Assembly (NCBI GenBank): GCA_964527925.1
Contig: CAZGQO010000013.1
Coordinates: forward strand, 4,780 to 68,779
Source: Ch128b sp964527925
GTDB lineage: Bacteria; Bacteroidota; Ignavibacteria; Ch128b
DNA length: 64,000 nt
Reading direction: 5' to 3'
Position numbers and translations under genes: made by a program. Positions within the stretch are counted from its first letter, which is position 1. Each line of letters opens with the position of its first letter. Below the pieces are notes generated by a model. It saw nothing but the letters and a program-made list of their open reading frames with translations. It was not told the origin of the DNA and made no database searches. This document shows, in pieces, positions 54,649 to 63,849 of the stretch.

Positions 54649-55464
54649 TCAATAACTTTCTTTCTCACTTGGAAAATCACCACTGCGAATATCTTCGATG
54701 TATCGTTTAAATGCATCAAAGATTTCTTCTGAGAGATGTAAATACTTTCTAACAAATCTTGGATTAAATTCTTCTGTTAATCCAAGCATATCATACACAA
54801 CAAGAATTTGTCCATCAACATATTTCCCGGCACCTATTCCAATTGTTGGAATTTTAACTGATGCTGTAATTTTTTTTGCGAGTTTAGCAGGGACTTTTTC
54901 AATTACAATTGCAAACGCACCAGCCTCTTCAAGTGCTTTTGCGTCTCTGATTAATTGTTGAGCTTCTTCTTTTTCTATTCCTCTTGGTTGATATCCTCCA
55001 AATCGATGAATTGATTGTGGTGTGAGTCCGATATGTCCCATCACAGGAATTCCATTTGCAGTTAATTTCGCGACTGTTTCAGCTAAAATTTCTCCACCTT
55101 CAATCTTTACTGCACCTGCATCAGTTTCTTTCATTATTCTGCCAGCATTTCTAAAAGCTTCGTCAATATTTGTCTGGTAAGACATGAACGGCATATCAAC
55201 AACAATCATTGCACGTTTAACGCCTCGCTGAACAGCCTTTGTGTGATAAATCATTTCATCAAGAGTAACTGGCAGAGTTGTTTGTTGTCCCTGAAAAACA
55301 TTTCCGAGTGAATCTCCAACAAGAATGATATCGATTCCTGCCCTATCGCAAAGTCGAGCGATTAAAAAATCATACGCAGTGAGAGCATTGATTTTTTCTC
55401 CTTTTTCCTTCATTTCCTGAATTCTGCGAGTTGTAATTTTTTTGATTTCAGTCTGTGTACTCAT
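54649..55464 (-). CDS. panB: 3-methyl-2-oxobutanoate hydroxymethyltransferase
   Basis: This 271-residue TIM-barrel enzyme makes ketopantoate from alpha-ketoisovalerate and methylene-tetrahydrofolate, for pantothenate and coenzyme A. The signatures are LTAYDFLIARLCDRAGIDIILVGDSLGN, VVDMPFMSYQ, AVKIEGG, VMGHIGLTPQS and IGIGAGKYVDGQILV, with the metal and substrate residues of the family. It is the last gene of the envelope operon, and its ATG overlaps the lipM-like stop (ATGA). panC and panD are not in the window. Confidence 0.95.
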   Translation of the reverse strand: MSTQTEIKKITTRRIQEMKEKGEKINALTAYDFLIARLCDRAGIDIILVGDSLGNVFQGQQTTLPVTLDEMIYHTKAVQRGVKRAMIVVDMPFMSYQTNIDEAFRNAGRIMKETDAGAVKIEGGEILAETVAKLTANGIPVMGHIGLTPQSIHRFGGYQPRGIEKEEAQQLIRDAKALEEAGAFAIVIEKVPAKLAKKITASVKIPTIGIGAGKYVDGQILVVYDMLGLTEEFNPRFVRKYLHLSEEIFDAFKRYIEDIRSGDFPSEKESY

Positions 55465-56204
55465 ACTGCATACTCGTGTTGCATTAATTCTGCTTCAAAG
55501 ATTTTTTCAAATCCTTTTTTAATTGATTCTTTTAGGCGATTGATATCAATATCATTATCTAAAATTTCTTTTAAAGAAACAGTTTTTTCATCCAAGTCTT
55601 TTCTCAATGATTCTTTTTCCTTTTCATCAATCATAAGATAGTCAGTTAATTTCTTGTGATAATCTCCAATTAAAATTGAACCATGTTGAAGAACTACATC
55701 GTTATTAACTCTTTGTGCTGACCCAACAAGTTTTTTGTTCATATATTTAATTTCATGTTTAGCTGAGCTTGAGAAGCATGGAATAGAGCTTGGAGATTTA
55801 TAAAAATTCTTAAAATCGATTTGAGATTTTTCAAGGTCAACTTCCATTAATCTTTTATCATATAATCGAAAACCTTCAATCAATGCACGATTTATTAAAT
55901 AATAAATTTCGTTTGGAGTAAAACTAAAAGGTATTATAACTGAATAAGTTAATTCTTCAGCATGTAAAATTGCCCTGCCGCCAGTTGGGCGATAAACTAC
56001 ATCAATTCCATTTTGTCTGCATAATTCAAGATTAATTGATTCAATCTTCTGATGATAACCGAGAGAAATTGCGAAAGGATCCCATTGATAAAATCTTAAA
56101 TGTGGAATTTTTTCTTTGCTAACTTTTTCTACCAGCTGCAAATCAAAATCCATATTAAATTGACCGGTATTTTTACCGGTATCTAAAACAAACCACCTGA
56201 TCAT
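55461..56204 (-). CDS. LipM-like octanoyl/lipoyl protein transferase (BPL/LPL fold)
   Basis: This 247-residue member of the lipoate ligase fold has VYRPTGGRAILH (the RRxxGGxxVxH-type motif) and the segment PCFSSSAKHEIKYMNKKLVGSAQRV. A cysteine before the conserved K-x-x-GSAQ lysine is typical of LipM/LipL octanoyltransferases with a thioester intermediate, rather than of LplA. It would load octanoate onto lipoyl domains. Lipoate ligase activity cannot be excluded. Both ends overlap neighbours as ATGA (lpxA before, panB after). Confidence 0.78.
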   Translation of the reverse strand: MIRWFVLDTGKNTGQFNMDFDLQLVEKVSKEKIPHLRFYQWDPFAISLGYHQKIESINLELCRQNGIDVVYRPTGGRAILHAEELTYSVIIPFSFTPNEIYYLINRALIEGFRLYDKRLMEVDLEKSQIDFKNFYKSPSSIPCFSSSAKHEIKYMNKKLVGSAQRVNNDVVLQHGSILIGDYHKKLTDYLMIDEKEKESLRKDLDEKTVSLKEILDNDIDINRLKESIKKGFEKIFEAELMQHEYAV

Positions 56205-56974
56205 TTACTTATTCCACGCCGGCTTTGTTGGATAAATTTTAGCAGGTGTTGAACTTCTTCTGTACTTTTAACTTCTTCTTTTATTTTATTTACGGCTTGG
56301 GTTGTGTTGAAAGCGGAATTATAAAGTATTGAAAAAGCTGATTTCAGTGAATTGATTGCTTCTTCTTTAAAACCTCTTCTTCTTAGACCAATGATATTTA
56401 AACCTTCATAACTAATTGGATTTCCACTAAACAGTGAATACGGCGGAATATCTTTCACAATTTTAGAACAAGCTCCAATCATCGCATGCTTACCAATACT
56501 TGTAAACTGATGAACTCCCGTGACTCCACCAATAATTACATAATCTTCAACATGAACATGACCAGCAAGTTCAACACAATTGGCGAGAACACAATTATTT
56601 CCAACTACACAATCATGAGCAATATGAACATAAGCCATTAGAAGATTATTATTTCCAACGATAGTTTTTTTCGTAGCTGAGGTTGCTCGACTTATCGTAA
56701 CTGCTTCACGAATGGTATTGTTATCACCAATAAAAACTTCAGTGTACTCGTTATTAAATTTTAAATCCTGTGGAACCGCAGCAATAACAGAACCTGGAAA
56801 GATTTTGTTGTTCTTTCCGATTCTCGCACCTGAATAGATGACGATATGACTTAATAACTTTGTTCCACTATCAATTCTTACATCACCTTCAACAATACAG
56901 AAGGGACCTATTTCTACATCATCCGCAATTTGTGCTTCTGGGGAAACTATCGAATTAGGATGAATATTAGGCAT
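56201..56974 (-). CDS. lpxA: UDP-N-acetylglucosamine O-acyltransferase
   Basis: This 257-residue hexapeptide-repeat trimer starts lipid A synthesis by moving a 3-hydroxyacyl chain from ACP to UDP-GlcNAc. Left-handed helix repeats run from residue 1 to about 185 (IHPNSIVSPEAQIADDVEIG). The catalytic His is in the stretch LMAYVHIAHDCVVGNN, and GGVTGVHQFTSIG and YSLFSGNP are typical. A helical C-terminal domain follows. It lies 16 bases after lpxC/fabZ. Confidence 0.95.
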   Translation of the reverse strand: MPNIHPNSIVSPEAQIADDVEIGPFCIVEGDVRIDSGTKLLSHIVIYSGARIGKNNKIFPGSVIAAVPQDLKFNNEYTEVFIGDNNTIREAVTISRATSATKKTIVGNNNLLMAYVHIAHDCVVGNNCVLANCVELAGHVHVEDYVIIGGVTGVHQFTSIGKHAMIGACSKIVKDIPPYSLFSGNPISYEGLNIIGLRRRGFKEEAINSLKSAFSILYNSAFNTTQAVNKIKEEVKSTEEVQHLLKFIQQSRRGISK

Positions 56975-56990
56975 AGTTCAATAAATTATG

Positions 56991-58403
56991 TTAGGATTTT
57001 TGACTTTCTTCTTTAGGTACAATTGCAGCCATGAATTCAGCTTCAGCGACAAGATTTCCATCGACTATGGCTCGACCTTTCATTGTGAATGTTTTGCTTC
57101 TTGAATTAACAAGTTCAACTTCAAGAACAATTTGATCACCAGGAACAACTGGTCGACGGAATTTTGCATTGTTAATAGCCATAAAGTAAACAAGATTTTT
57201 TTCAAAATCTGGAATTGAGTTAAGCAGTAAAATTCCACTTGTTTGTGCCAGAGCTTCAATTATAAGAACACCTGGCATCACCATTTGTCCAGGAAAATGT
57301 CCCTGGAAATATGGCTCGTTGATTGTCACATTTTTAATTCCAATAACTTTCTCGCCCATCTTCAATTCAACTATTTTATCAACAAGCACAAATGGATATC
57401 GGTGAGGCAAAATCCTCAATATCGCATTAGCATCAAATACAACACCTTCTTTTTTGATGAATTGATACTTTTTCTCAAGTTTTTTCTGTTGATAAAGTTT
57501 TCTAATCATTCGAGCGAATTCAACATTTGCTTTGTGACCAGGGCGAGCAGCTAAGATTTGTGCTTTCAAAGGAACGCCGATCAATGCAAGATCACCAATC
57601 AAATCAAGGACTTTGTGTCTTGCTGGTTCATTTTTAAATCTCAAACTTTCATTATTTAAAATTCCATTTTCACCAAGAAATAATGGATGTTTGATTCCGA
57701 GTTTGTTTGCTAAGTTATCCAATTCATCATTTGATAGTTTTCTATCAACAATTACCACAGCATTATCTATATCACCACCTTTTATTAAGTTTTGATTAAC
57801 AAGCTGTTCAACTTCACTTAAGAAGCAGAATGTTCTCGCAGTTGAATATTCAGTGATGAATTCTTTTTCAAGACTGAACAAACTTGAATGCTGACTTCCA
57901 AGAGCAGGATTATTATAATCAATCATTATTGTAATTCTGAAGTCATCAAGTGGAAGTGCAACAATATCAATTCCTCTTTCTTCATCATGATACATTACAG
58001 TTTGATCAATCACTAAATAATCTTTTGGAGCTTCCTGTTCAACTATTCCAGCTTCGAGTAATGCATCGACATAAAGTTTAGCGCTTCCATCACCAATTGG
58101 TGGTTCAATTCCGTCAAGTTCAATTTTAAGATTATCAATTTTAAGTCCATAAACTGCCGCAAGAACATGTTCTACTGTGTGAACTTTAGCTTCACCTACT
58201 GCAATTGTAGTTCCTCTGGATACATCAACAACATTTTCTACAATTGCAGGTACTTCAGGATTTCCACCAAGATCAACTCTGATGAATCTAATTCCATAAT
58301 TTTCTGGAGCTGGTTTGAAAGTCATTGTACATTGCGTTCCAGTATGAATTCCAATACCAGAAACTGTTACAGGTTTTGCAATTGTTCGTTGCTGTTCTAC
58401 CAT
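56991..58403 (-). CDS. lpxC/fabZ: Fused LpxC deacetylase and FabZ dehydratase
   Basis: This 470-residue bifunctional protein has LpxC in residues 1-305, the zinc-dependent deacetylase that commits lipid A synthesis. The zinc ligands are in VHTVEHVLAAVYGL and RHKVLDLIGDLALIG. FabZ occupies about 325-465, the 3-hydroxyacyl-ACP dehydratase, with PHRYPFVLVDKI, GHFPGQMVMPGVLIIEALAQ and a late FRRPVVPGDQI. The fusion is common in Bacteroidota and Chlorobi relatives and places two enzymes that compete for hydroxyacyl-ACP in one chain. AGAGGA precedes the ATG. Confidence 0.95.
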   Translation of the reverse strand: MVEQQRTIAKPVTVSGIGIHTGTQCTMTFKPAPENYGIRFIRVDLGGNPEVPAIVENVVDVSRGTTIAVGEAKVHTVEHVLAAVYGLKIDNLKIELDGIEPPIGDGSAKLYVDALLEAGIVEQEAPKDYLVIDQTVMYHDEERGIDIVALPLDDFRITIMIDYNNPALGSQHSSLFSLEKEFITEYSTARTFCFLSEVEQLVNQNLIKGGDIDNAVVIVDRKLSNDELDNLANKLGIKHPLFLGENGILNNESLRFKNEPARHKVLDLIGDLALIGVPLKAQILAARPGHKANVEFARMIRKLYQQKKLEKKYQFIKKEGVVFDANAILRILPHRYPFVLVDKIVELKMGEKVIGIKNVTINEPYFQGHFPGQMVMPGVLIIEALAQTSGILLLNSIPDFEKNLVYFMAINNAKFRRPVVPGDQIVLEVELVNSRSKTFTMKGRAIVDGNLVAEAEFMAAIVPKEESQKS

Positions 58404-58412
58404 AGTATTCCT

Positions 58413-59459
58413 CTACTTTTGTTCAGATAATCGTTTATCTAATTCTTCTAATTTTTTGCTTATTTGAAAGATTTTATCTCTCAGCTCCGGTAAGTTTCTT
58501 ATTAAAGCATTTAATTTGAATGCTTCCCTAACTTCCATCGCTGGATAGCCAAAATAAACTTTTCCTTTTTTAAGATTGTGAGATACACCTGATTGAGCCA
58601 TTACAACAACATCGTCTTCAATTGTTAAATGATCAGCAAAACCAACCTGACCTGCAATGATTACATTATCACCAACTTTTGTACTTCCAGCAAAACCAGT
58701 CTGCCCACTTATTGCACAATTTTCACCAATCACAACATTATGAGCAATTTGTACGAGATTATCAATCTTTGAACCTTTTTTAATTCTTGTCTCACCGATG
58801 CTTGCGCGGTCTATGCAGGTATTAGCGCCAATTTCAACATCATCTTCAAGAACAACAATTCCTATTTGTGGAATTTTTTTATAAGTCTTATCAGCTTTTT
58901 TGTAATAACCGAAACCATCACTGCCTATCACAACGCCAGCGTGAAGAATATTTCGTTTACCAATTTTACATCTTTCACGAATTGTTACATTGGGATAAAT
59001 TATAGAATCATCACCAATTTCTACATCATTCAAAATTGAAACATTAGAGTAGATGGTTACATTATCACCTATTTTACAATTCTTCCCAATAAAAACATTT
59101 TCACCACATCTAAAATTTTTGCCATATGTGAAATTGACTTTTTTGTTTGTTTCATCAAATAAAGGTGGTAATTCAACTTCTGGGAGAAAATACTTTTCAA
59201 TAACTTGAATGAAAGCTAAATAAGGATCGGCCACTTTAATTAAAGTTAAAGATGGATAAGATTTCTGAAAATTACTTTTAACAAGAACAGCAAATTTTGA
59301 GTCGGGAGTTATAAATCTTTCATATTTATCCTGATACAAAAAAGTTAAATCATCATCTCCTGCTTCTTCTATCTTTGCAACATTTCTGATTCTTTTATTT
59401 TCATTACCGATCACTTCCCCATTAACTAATTCGGCTATTTCACGAATTGATATTTCCAT
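58413..59459 (-). CDS. lpxD: UDP-3-O-(3-hydroxyacyl)glucosamine N-acyltransferase
   Basis: This 348-residue enzyme adds the second hydroxyacyl chain in lipid A synthesis. An N-terminal uridine-binding domain (ISIREIAELVNGEVIG, AKIEEAGDDDLTFLYQDKY) precedes a long left-handed beta-helix. That helix has VVIGSDGFGYYK and the catalytic His region DNLVQIAHNVVIGENC. A C-terminal helical tail (LPELRDKIFQISKKLEELDKR) closes the chain. It sits 5 bases after the first skp gene and 9 before lpxC/fabZ. Confidence 0.95.
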   Translation of the reverse strand: MEISIREIAELVNGEVIGNENKRIRNVAKIEEAGDDDLTFLYQDKYERFITPDSKFAVLVKSNFQKSYPSLTLIKVADPYLAFIQVIEKYFLPEVELPPLFDETNKKVNFTYGKNFRCGENVFIGKNCKIGDNVTIYSNVSILNDVEIGDDSIIYPNVTIRERCKIGKRNILHAGVVIGSDGFGYYKKADKTYKKIPQIGIVVLEDDVEIGANTCIDRASIGETRIKKGSKIDNLVQIAHNVVIGENCAISGQTGFAGSTKVGDNVIIAGQVGFADHLTIEDDVVVMAQSGVSHNLKKGKVYFGYPAMEVREAFKLNALIRNLPELRDKIFQISKKLEELDKRLSEQK

Positions 59460-59464
59460 AAAAC

Positions 59465-59971
59465 TTATTTCAATGCTTCAAGTACTTTGTTTGTTAGATC
59501 ATATTTTTCATTTGCATAAAGAAGAAGAATCTCACCGCTTTTATCAAAAACAAAATCATAGCCTTCTTCTTTTGCAATCTTCTCCAGAGCATTAAAAATC
59601 TTATTCTGAATTGGTTTCATAAACTCTTCTTGTTTCTGAAAGAGCTCACCATTTTGTCCGAACTTTTGTTCACGATATTGCATAATTCTGTTTTCAAGGT
59701 CAACAAGTTCTTTTTCTTTTTCAGCACGAAGTTGATCGCTCATAATCAATTTATCTCGATCATAAGCATCATATTTTTGTTTCCATTCACTTTCCAATTT
59801 TCTAAGTTCAGCTTGCCATTCCTGAACAAGGTTATCAAGTTTTCGTTGAGCATCCTGAGCTTCTGGAAGTTCTTTCATAATAGCTTGGGAGTTTATGTAG
59901 CCAATTTTCATCTGAGCAAAAAGTGGAATGGCTGAAAATAAGAATACTAAAAGAATAATTAGCTTTTTCAT
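59465..59971 (-). CDS. skp: OmpH/Skp-family periplasmic chaperone (copy 2)
   Basis: This 168-residue protein has a signal peptide (KKLIILLVFLFSAIPLFAQ), then MKIGYINSQAIMKELPEAQDAQRKLD. A long charged helical hairpin (residues about 40-130) with the PIQNKIFNALEKIAKEEGYDFVFDKSG end follows, as in Skp. It prevents aggregation of outer-membrane proteins on the way to BamA. It is closely related to the gene just upstream, evidently a tandem duplicate. Confidence 0.9.
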   Translation of the reverse strand: MKKLIILLVFLFSAIPLFAQMKIGYINSQAIMKELPEAQDAQRKLDNLVQEWQAELRKLESEWKQKYDAYDRDKLIMSDQLRAEKEKELVDLENRIMQYREQKFGQNGELFQKQEEFMKPIQNKIFNALEKIAKEEGYDFVFDKSGEILLLYANEKYDLTNKVLEALK

Positions 59972-59982
59972 AAAAGCCTCGT

Positions 59983-60528
59983 TTATTTTATTTTGCCTCT
60001 TCTTAATTGATCGAGAACTTTAAATGTCAAATCATAAGATGGATCAGCGTAAAGAACAACAACATCACCAGCTTTATCTAAAACTAGAGTTACTTTTTCT
60101 TCTTTTGCAACTTTTTCAATTGCCTTGATAATGCTTTGTTTGATTGGAGTAAGAAGCTCTTCCTGCTTCATTGCAAATTCACCCTGCTGTCCAAACTTTC
60201 TCTGTCTGAAATTATAGATATCCTGTTCGAGTTTCATTAAATCCTGTTGTTCTTTTAGTTTGACTTCTTCTGTCATCATTGCTTCTTGTTTTCTGTAATT
60301 ATCAAGTTTTTCTTGATATTGTAGACTTAGACTATCGAGTTCATTCTGCCATTGTTTTACGATTTCATTTAATTGATCTTGAGCTTTTTTATACTCAGGT
60401 AATTGACTTAAAATTATTTCTGAATCGACAACACCAATTTTAATTTGTACTGTTTGAGAGAATGCAGAAAGACTCAATAAAAGAATAAAGCTTAAAATAT
60501 ATTTTATTGTTTTCACTTTTAACCTCAT
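59983..60528 (-). CDS. skp: OmpH/Skp-family periplasmic chaperone (copy 1)
   Basis: This 181-residue protein has a signal peptide (IKYILSFILLLSLSAFSQ), then KIGVVDSEIILSQLPEYKKAQDQLNE. A helical hairpin and PIKQSIIKAIEKVAKEEKVTLVLDKAG follow. It is homologous to the next gene throughout. I begin at the ATG at 60528. A GTG four codons later has a better-placed GAGG and may be the true start. It lies 10 bases after bamA. Confidence 0.9.
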   Translation of the reverse strand: MRLKVKTIKYILSFILLLSLSAFSQTVQIKIGVVDSEIILSQLPEYKKAQDQLNEIVKQWQNELDSLSLQYQEKLDNYRKQEAMMTEEVKLKEQQDLMKLEQDIYNFRQRKFGQQGEFAMKQEELLTPIKQSIIKAIEKVAKEEKVTLVLDKAGDVVVLYADPSYDLTFKVLDQLRRGKIK

Positions 60529-60538
60529 TTTTTTAGTT

Positions 60539-63040
60539 CTACATACCACGACCAAATTGGAAATGGAAAATCCACGATGGATGCATTCCACTAACTGATT
60601 TTCTATCAAAACCGTAACCAAAATCAAATCCAATCATTCCAATTGGATTAATCAAAACACGAGCACCAAAACCAACGCTCCTTTTCATATCAAATATATT
60701 AACATCTTTCATATCTCTCCAAACATTTCCAGCCTCTGCAAAAGCGAGAACATAAAGAGGCATTGGCTGGAGAGTTAAGGCAAACCGTAATTCGAGAGTA
60801 TTTCGAGCAAAGATTTTTCCACCAATCACATTGCCGTTTACATTTCTTGGACCGATAGAACGATCATCATAACCTCGAAGTGGTTCTGTTGCAATAATTA
60901 AACCACTTCCACCCATGTAGTAATATTCAAATGGTTGAATTGGAGTATTTGGAACAAGCTCGTAAATGAATCCATAGTAATTACCAACAAACAAAGTTAA
61001 TTTATTTGAACCGAACAATCTTCTGTATAACTCAAGATTAATATCAGATTTTAAGTAATCAACATCACCTGGCAAAAATGGACCACCAGATAAATCCATA
61101 TCAAGACCGAAATTACTGCCAGTGCTCGGGAAGATTGGATTATCGATATCTTTTCTTCCAAGTCCGAAAGTTAATGAAAATTGTTTATACATTCCTTCAC
61201 GATAGTATCCACCACCACCTTTAACATCATTCAAATTGAATCTGAAACTACCATTAACCATGAAATAATCATCTGGCCATGAAAGTCTTCTTCCAACTCT
61301 AAATGCCCCACCATATTGACGCAATTCATAGATGTAAATCTGTCTTGTATCGAAAATATCAAAACCAACTGATGTTGGAGTATCCATTAACCACGGTTCG
61401 GTAAACCCAAGCTGAAAAGTTCTGTAATAATTTCCAATTCCAAATTGCCAGTTGAAATTTAAAATCTGTCCTCCACCCAGCGTAAATGGATGAGCTAAAG
61501 AAAAGTTAGTTAATGTAACTCCAATTGCGCCACTGAATCCCCAGCTTCCACTATAACCAACCGAGGCATTTAAGTAATCACTTGATTTTTCTTCAACTTT
61601 ATAAGTGATATCTACTGTTGAATCAGATGTTGGGAAATAATCAATTCCTTCTTGATAGAGTTTTTCAGGATTGAAGTATTGTAAGTTTGCAAGCTGTTGT
61701 AAACTTCTAAGCAGAAGTGCACGATTGAAATAATCTCCAGGTCTTGTAAATAACTCACGACGTATAACTTTATCCATCGTTTTATCATTTCCTTTGATCT
61801 CCACATAACCAATCTTGAATTGATTTCTCTCTGCGATTTTTATAATGATATCGAGTGAATCTTCAGCAACTTTCACTTCTTCAGTCTTTAGTGAAAAGCC
61901 TAAGTAACCATTATCGAAATAGAGAGAAGATACATCGTTTTGTTGTTCGTTTTGTCTTAAGTTTCTTTCAAACTTTTCGTAATCAAAGATATCGCCTTTT
62001 TCAAATCCCAATCGTCTGTTCAAGACATCGGTTGGAAATACAGTATTTCCAATCCACTGGATATTTCTGACTTTGTATTGTGGACCTTCGTACACATAAA
62101 TATCTATAAAAAGATTTTCTTTCTTCTCATCATAATAAATTGAATCATTTAAAATAGTTGCATCAATGAATCCATTCTTTTTATAAAACTTGATGAGAGC
62201 TTCTTTATCTTTCTCGAAATTCTTTCTGTCGAATTTCTCTTTCTTCCAGAAACGCCACCATCGTTTTTCAAGTGTCTCATCAAATTGGCTGATGAGCTTG
62301 CTTTTTGAAAATTGCTTGTTGCCGTAAAAATTAATTGACTTTACAAGAACTACATTTCCTTCATCAATTTTAATCTTCAATAGAAATCTATTTTTCATTC
62401 GATTGATTGATTCAATGGCAACTTTATCATCCTTATCGATTTTCATTGTGTATTTATCATCTTTATCGTATGGATTAATCCACTCGACCAGAATTTGCTT
62501 TTTTGTTGAATCGATTTTCGAGAATTCTAACAAAGAAGTAGTTACCTCAGCATTGAGCATTCCTTTTTCCTGGTAAAGTCTTAAGATATTTCGTTTAAGT
62601 TTGCTCAAATCCTGTGGTTTAAGAGTTTGACCTTTAATAAGTGTGACTTCTTTTTTTAGATCTTTCTCGCTTATTTCGTCATTACCTTCAAAGATAAAAT
62701 CTTCCATTCGAGGAAATTCCTGAACTTTAATCAGGACATATATTCCATTACCAATCTGTCTTTCTTTTATTAATTGAACATCAGAGAAAATGTTTAACGC
62801 TAAAATTCGTTTGATTGCATTGATAGTTGCATCACCTGGAATTTGAATTTCATCACCAATTTTCAAACCACTTGCAGCAATAATTACAGTGGGTTCTGCT
62901 GTTCGATTCCCTTCTACAGAGACCCCAAGAATTTTATATGATTGAACATTTGATTGAGCATTGAGAAATCCAATACTCAAGAAGAAGAGTAAAATTCCTG
63001 ATAAAAAAATACTATTCTTATTTCCTGCTAATGAAAGCAT
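60539..63040 (-). CDS. bamA: Outer-membrane protein assembly factor BamA
   Basis: This 833-residue Omp85 protein inserts beta-barrels into the outer membrane. A signal peptide ends SIGFLNAQ. POTRA domains follow (SVEGNRTAEPTVIIAASGLKIGD, INFYGNKQFSKSKLISQFDE, IQWIGNTVFPTDVLNRRLGF, VEIKGNDKTMDKVIRRELFT). A 16-strand barrel then contains GGSGLIIATEPLRGYDDRSIGP (the lid-loop region) and ends HFQFGRGM. The 5' end overlaps uppS. Start candidates are 63040 (used), 63049 and a GTG at 63067. The polypeptide from 63040 includes the whole signal peptide. Confidence 0.95.
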   Translation of the reverse strand: MLSLAGNKNSIFLSGILLFFLSIGFLNAQSNVQSYKILGVSVEGNRTAEPTVIIAASGLKIGDEIQIPGDATINAIKRILALNIFSDVQLIKERQIGNGIYVLIKVQEFPRMEDFIFEGNDEISEKDLKKEVTLIKGQTLKPQDLSKLKRNILRLYQEKGMLNAEVTTSLLEFSKIDSTKKQILVEWINPYDKDDKYTMKIDKDDKVAIESINRMKNRFLLKIKIDEGNVVLVKSINFYGNKQFSKSKLISQFDETLEKRWWRFWKKEKFDRKNFEKDKEALIKFYKKNGFIDATILNDSIYYDEKKENLFIDIYVYEGPQYKVRNIQWIGNTVFPTDVLNRRLGFEKGDIFDYEKFERNLRQNEQQNDVSSLYFDNGYLGFSLKTEEVKVAEDSLDIIIKIAERNQFKIGYVEIKGNDKTMDKVIRRELFTRPGDYFNRALLLRSLQQLANLQYFNPEKLYQEGIDYFPTSDSTVDITYKVEEKSSDYLNASVGYSGSWGFSGAIGVTLTNFSLAHPFTLGGGQILNFNWQFGIGNYYRTFQLGFTEPWLMDTPTSVGFDIFDTRQIYIYELRQYGGAFRVGRRLSWPDDYFMVNGSFRFNLNDVKGGGGYYREGMYKQFSLTFGLGRKDIDNPIFPSTGSNFGLDMDLSGGPFLPGDVDYLKSDINLELYRRLFGSNKLTLFVGNYYGFIYELVPNTPIQPFEYYYMGGSGLIIATEPLRGYDDRSIGPRNVNGNVIGGKIFARNTLELRFALTLQPMPLYVLAFAEAGNVWRDMKDVNIFDMKRSVGFGARVLINPIGMIGFDFGYGFDRKSVSGMHPSWIFHFQFGRGM

Positions 63041-63821
63041 TTCTGCCATAACCTTGAATCTGTTCACTAACTAATCCAAATTTTCTTTCTCTTTTCTGAT
63101 AATCTTCTATAGCCTTATATAGTTCTTTCTTTCTGAAATCTGGCCAGAGAACATTAGTAATATAAAGTTCAGTGTACGCAATTTCCCACAATAAAAAATT
63201 GCTGACTCGAATTTCGCCACTTGTTCGAATTAGTAAATCTGGTTCAGGAAATTCTGAAGTGGAAAGATATTTTTTGAAAGTTTCTTCGTTTATTTCTGAT
63301 TTTTTCAGTCTTTTGTGAACAACATCATCGGCAATTTTTTTAGTTGCCTGCAGAATATCCCATCGTCCTGAATAACTTAAGGCAAGAATTAGAGTCATCC
63401 GTGTATTTTTTTCAGTCTTCTTAATCGCTTCTTTCAATTGTATCTGGACACTTTCAGGCAAACTTTCAAAATCACCAATCATTCTGAGTCTAATGTTGTT
63501 CTTATGCAATTCATCTGTCTCGGTTTTTAGAGTTCGAACGAGTAGTTTCATTAAGGTGGAAACTTCTTCTCGCGGTCTTCGCCAGTTTTCCGTGGAAAAA
63601 GCAAATAATGTGAGATATTCAACGCCAAGTTGAGCACAGGCTTCAACAACATCACGAACAGATTTTACACCTTTAGAATGACCAGAAACACGTGGTAATC
63701 CTCTTAATTTTGCCCAACGACCATTTCCATCCATAATAATAGCTATGTGCCTGGGGATATTCCCCCGACTTTTTATCTTTTCCTGGAGCTTCAAATCCTC
63801 AGATGATTGATCTTTCTTCAA
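63018..63821 (-). CDS. uppS: Undecaprenyl diphosphate synthase (isoprenyl transferase)
   Basis: This 267-residue cis-prenyltransferase makes the C55 lipid carrier for peptidoglycan and O-antigen. The signatures are HIAIIMDGNGRWAK (catalytic Asp in MDGNGR), GHSKGVKSVRDVVEA, YLTLFAFSTENWRRP and PDLLIRTSGEIRVSNFLLWE. The start is a TTG: AAGGA lies six bases before it and no in-frame ATG occurs before the catalytic MDGNGR. It is the first gene of the envelope operon, directly preceded by a TGCTATAAT promoter, and overlaps bamA. Confidence 0.95.
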   Translation of the reverse strand: MKKDQSSEDLKLQEKIKSRGNIPRHIAIIMDGNGRWAKLRGLPRVSGHSKGVKSVRDVVEACAQLGVEYLTLFAFSTENWRRPREEVSTLMKLLVRTLKTETDELHKNNIRLRMIGDFESLPESVQIQLKEAIKKTEKNTRMTLILALSYSGRWDILQATKKIADDVVHKRLKKSEINEETFKKYLSTSEFPEPDLLIRTSGEIRVSNFLLWEIAYTELYITNVLWPDFRKKELYKAIEDYQKRERKFGLVSEQIQGYGRNAFISRK

Positions 63822-63840
63822 TTATATCCTTCAATAATTT

Positions 63841-63849
63841 ATTATAGCA
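63841..63849 (-). promoter_or_regulatory. Candidate extended -10 promoter of the envelope operon
   Basis: The minus strand reads TGCTATAAT (63849-63841), a full TGnTATAAT extended -10 element, about 20 bases before the TTG start of uppS. The -35 region is weak, as usual for extended -10 promoters. The leader would be about 12 bases, just enough for the AAGGA site. Confidence 0.6.
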
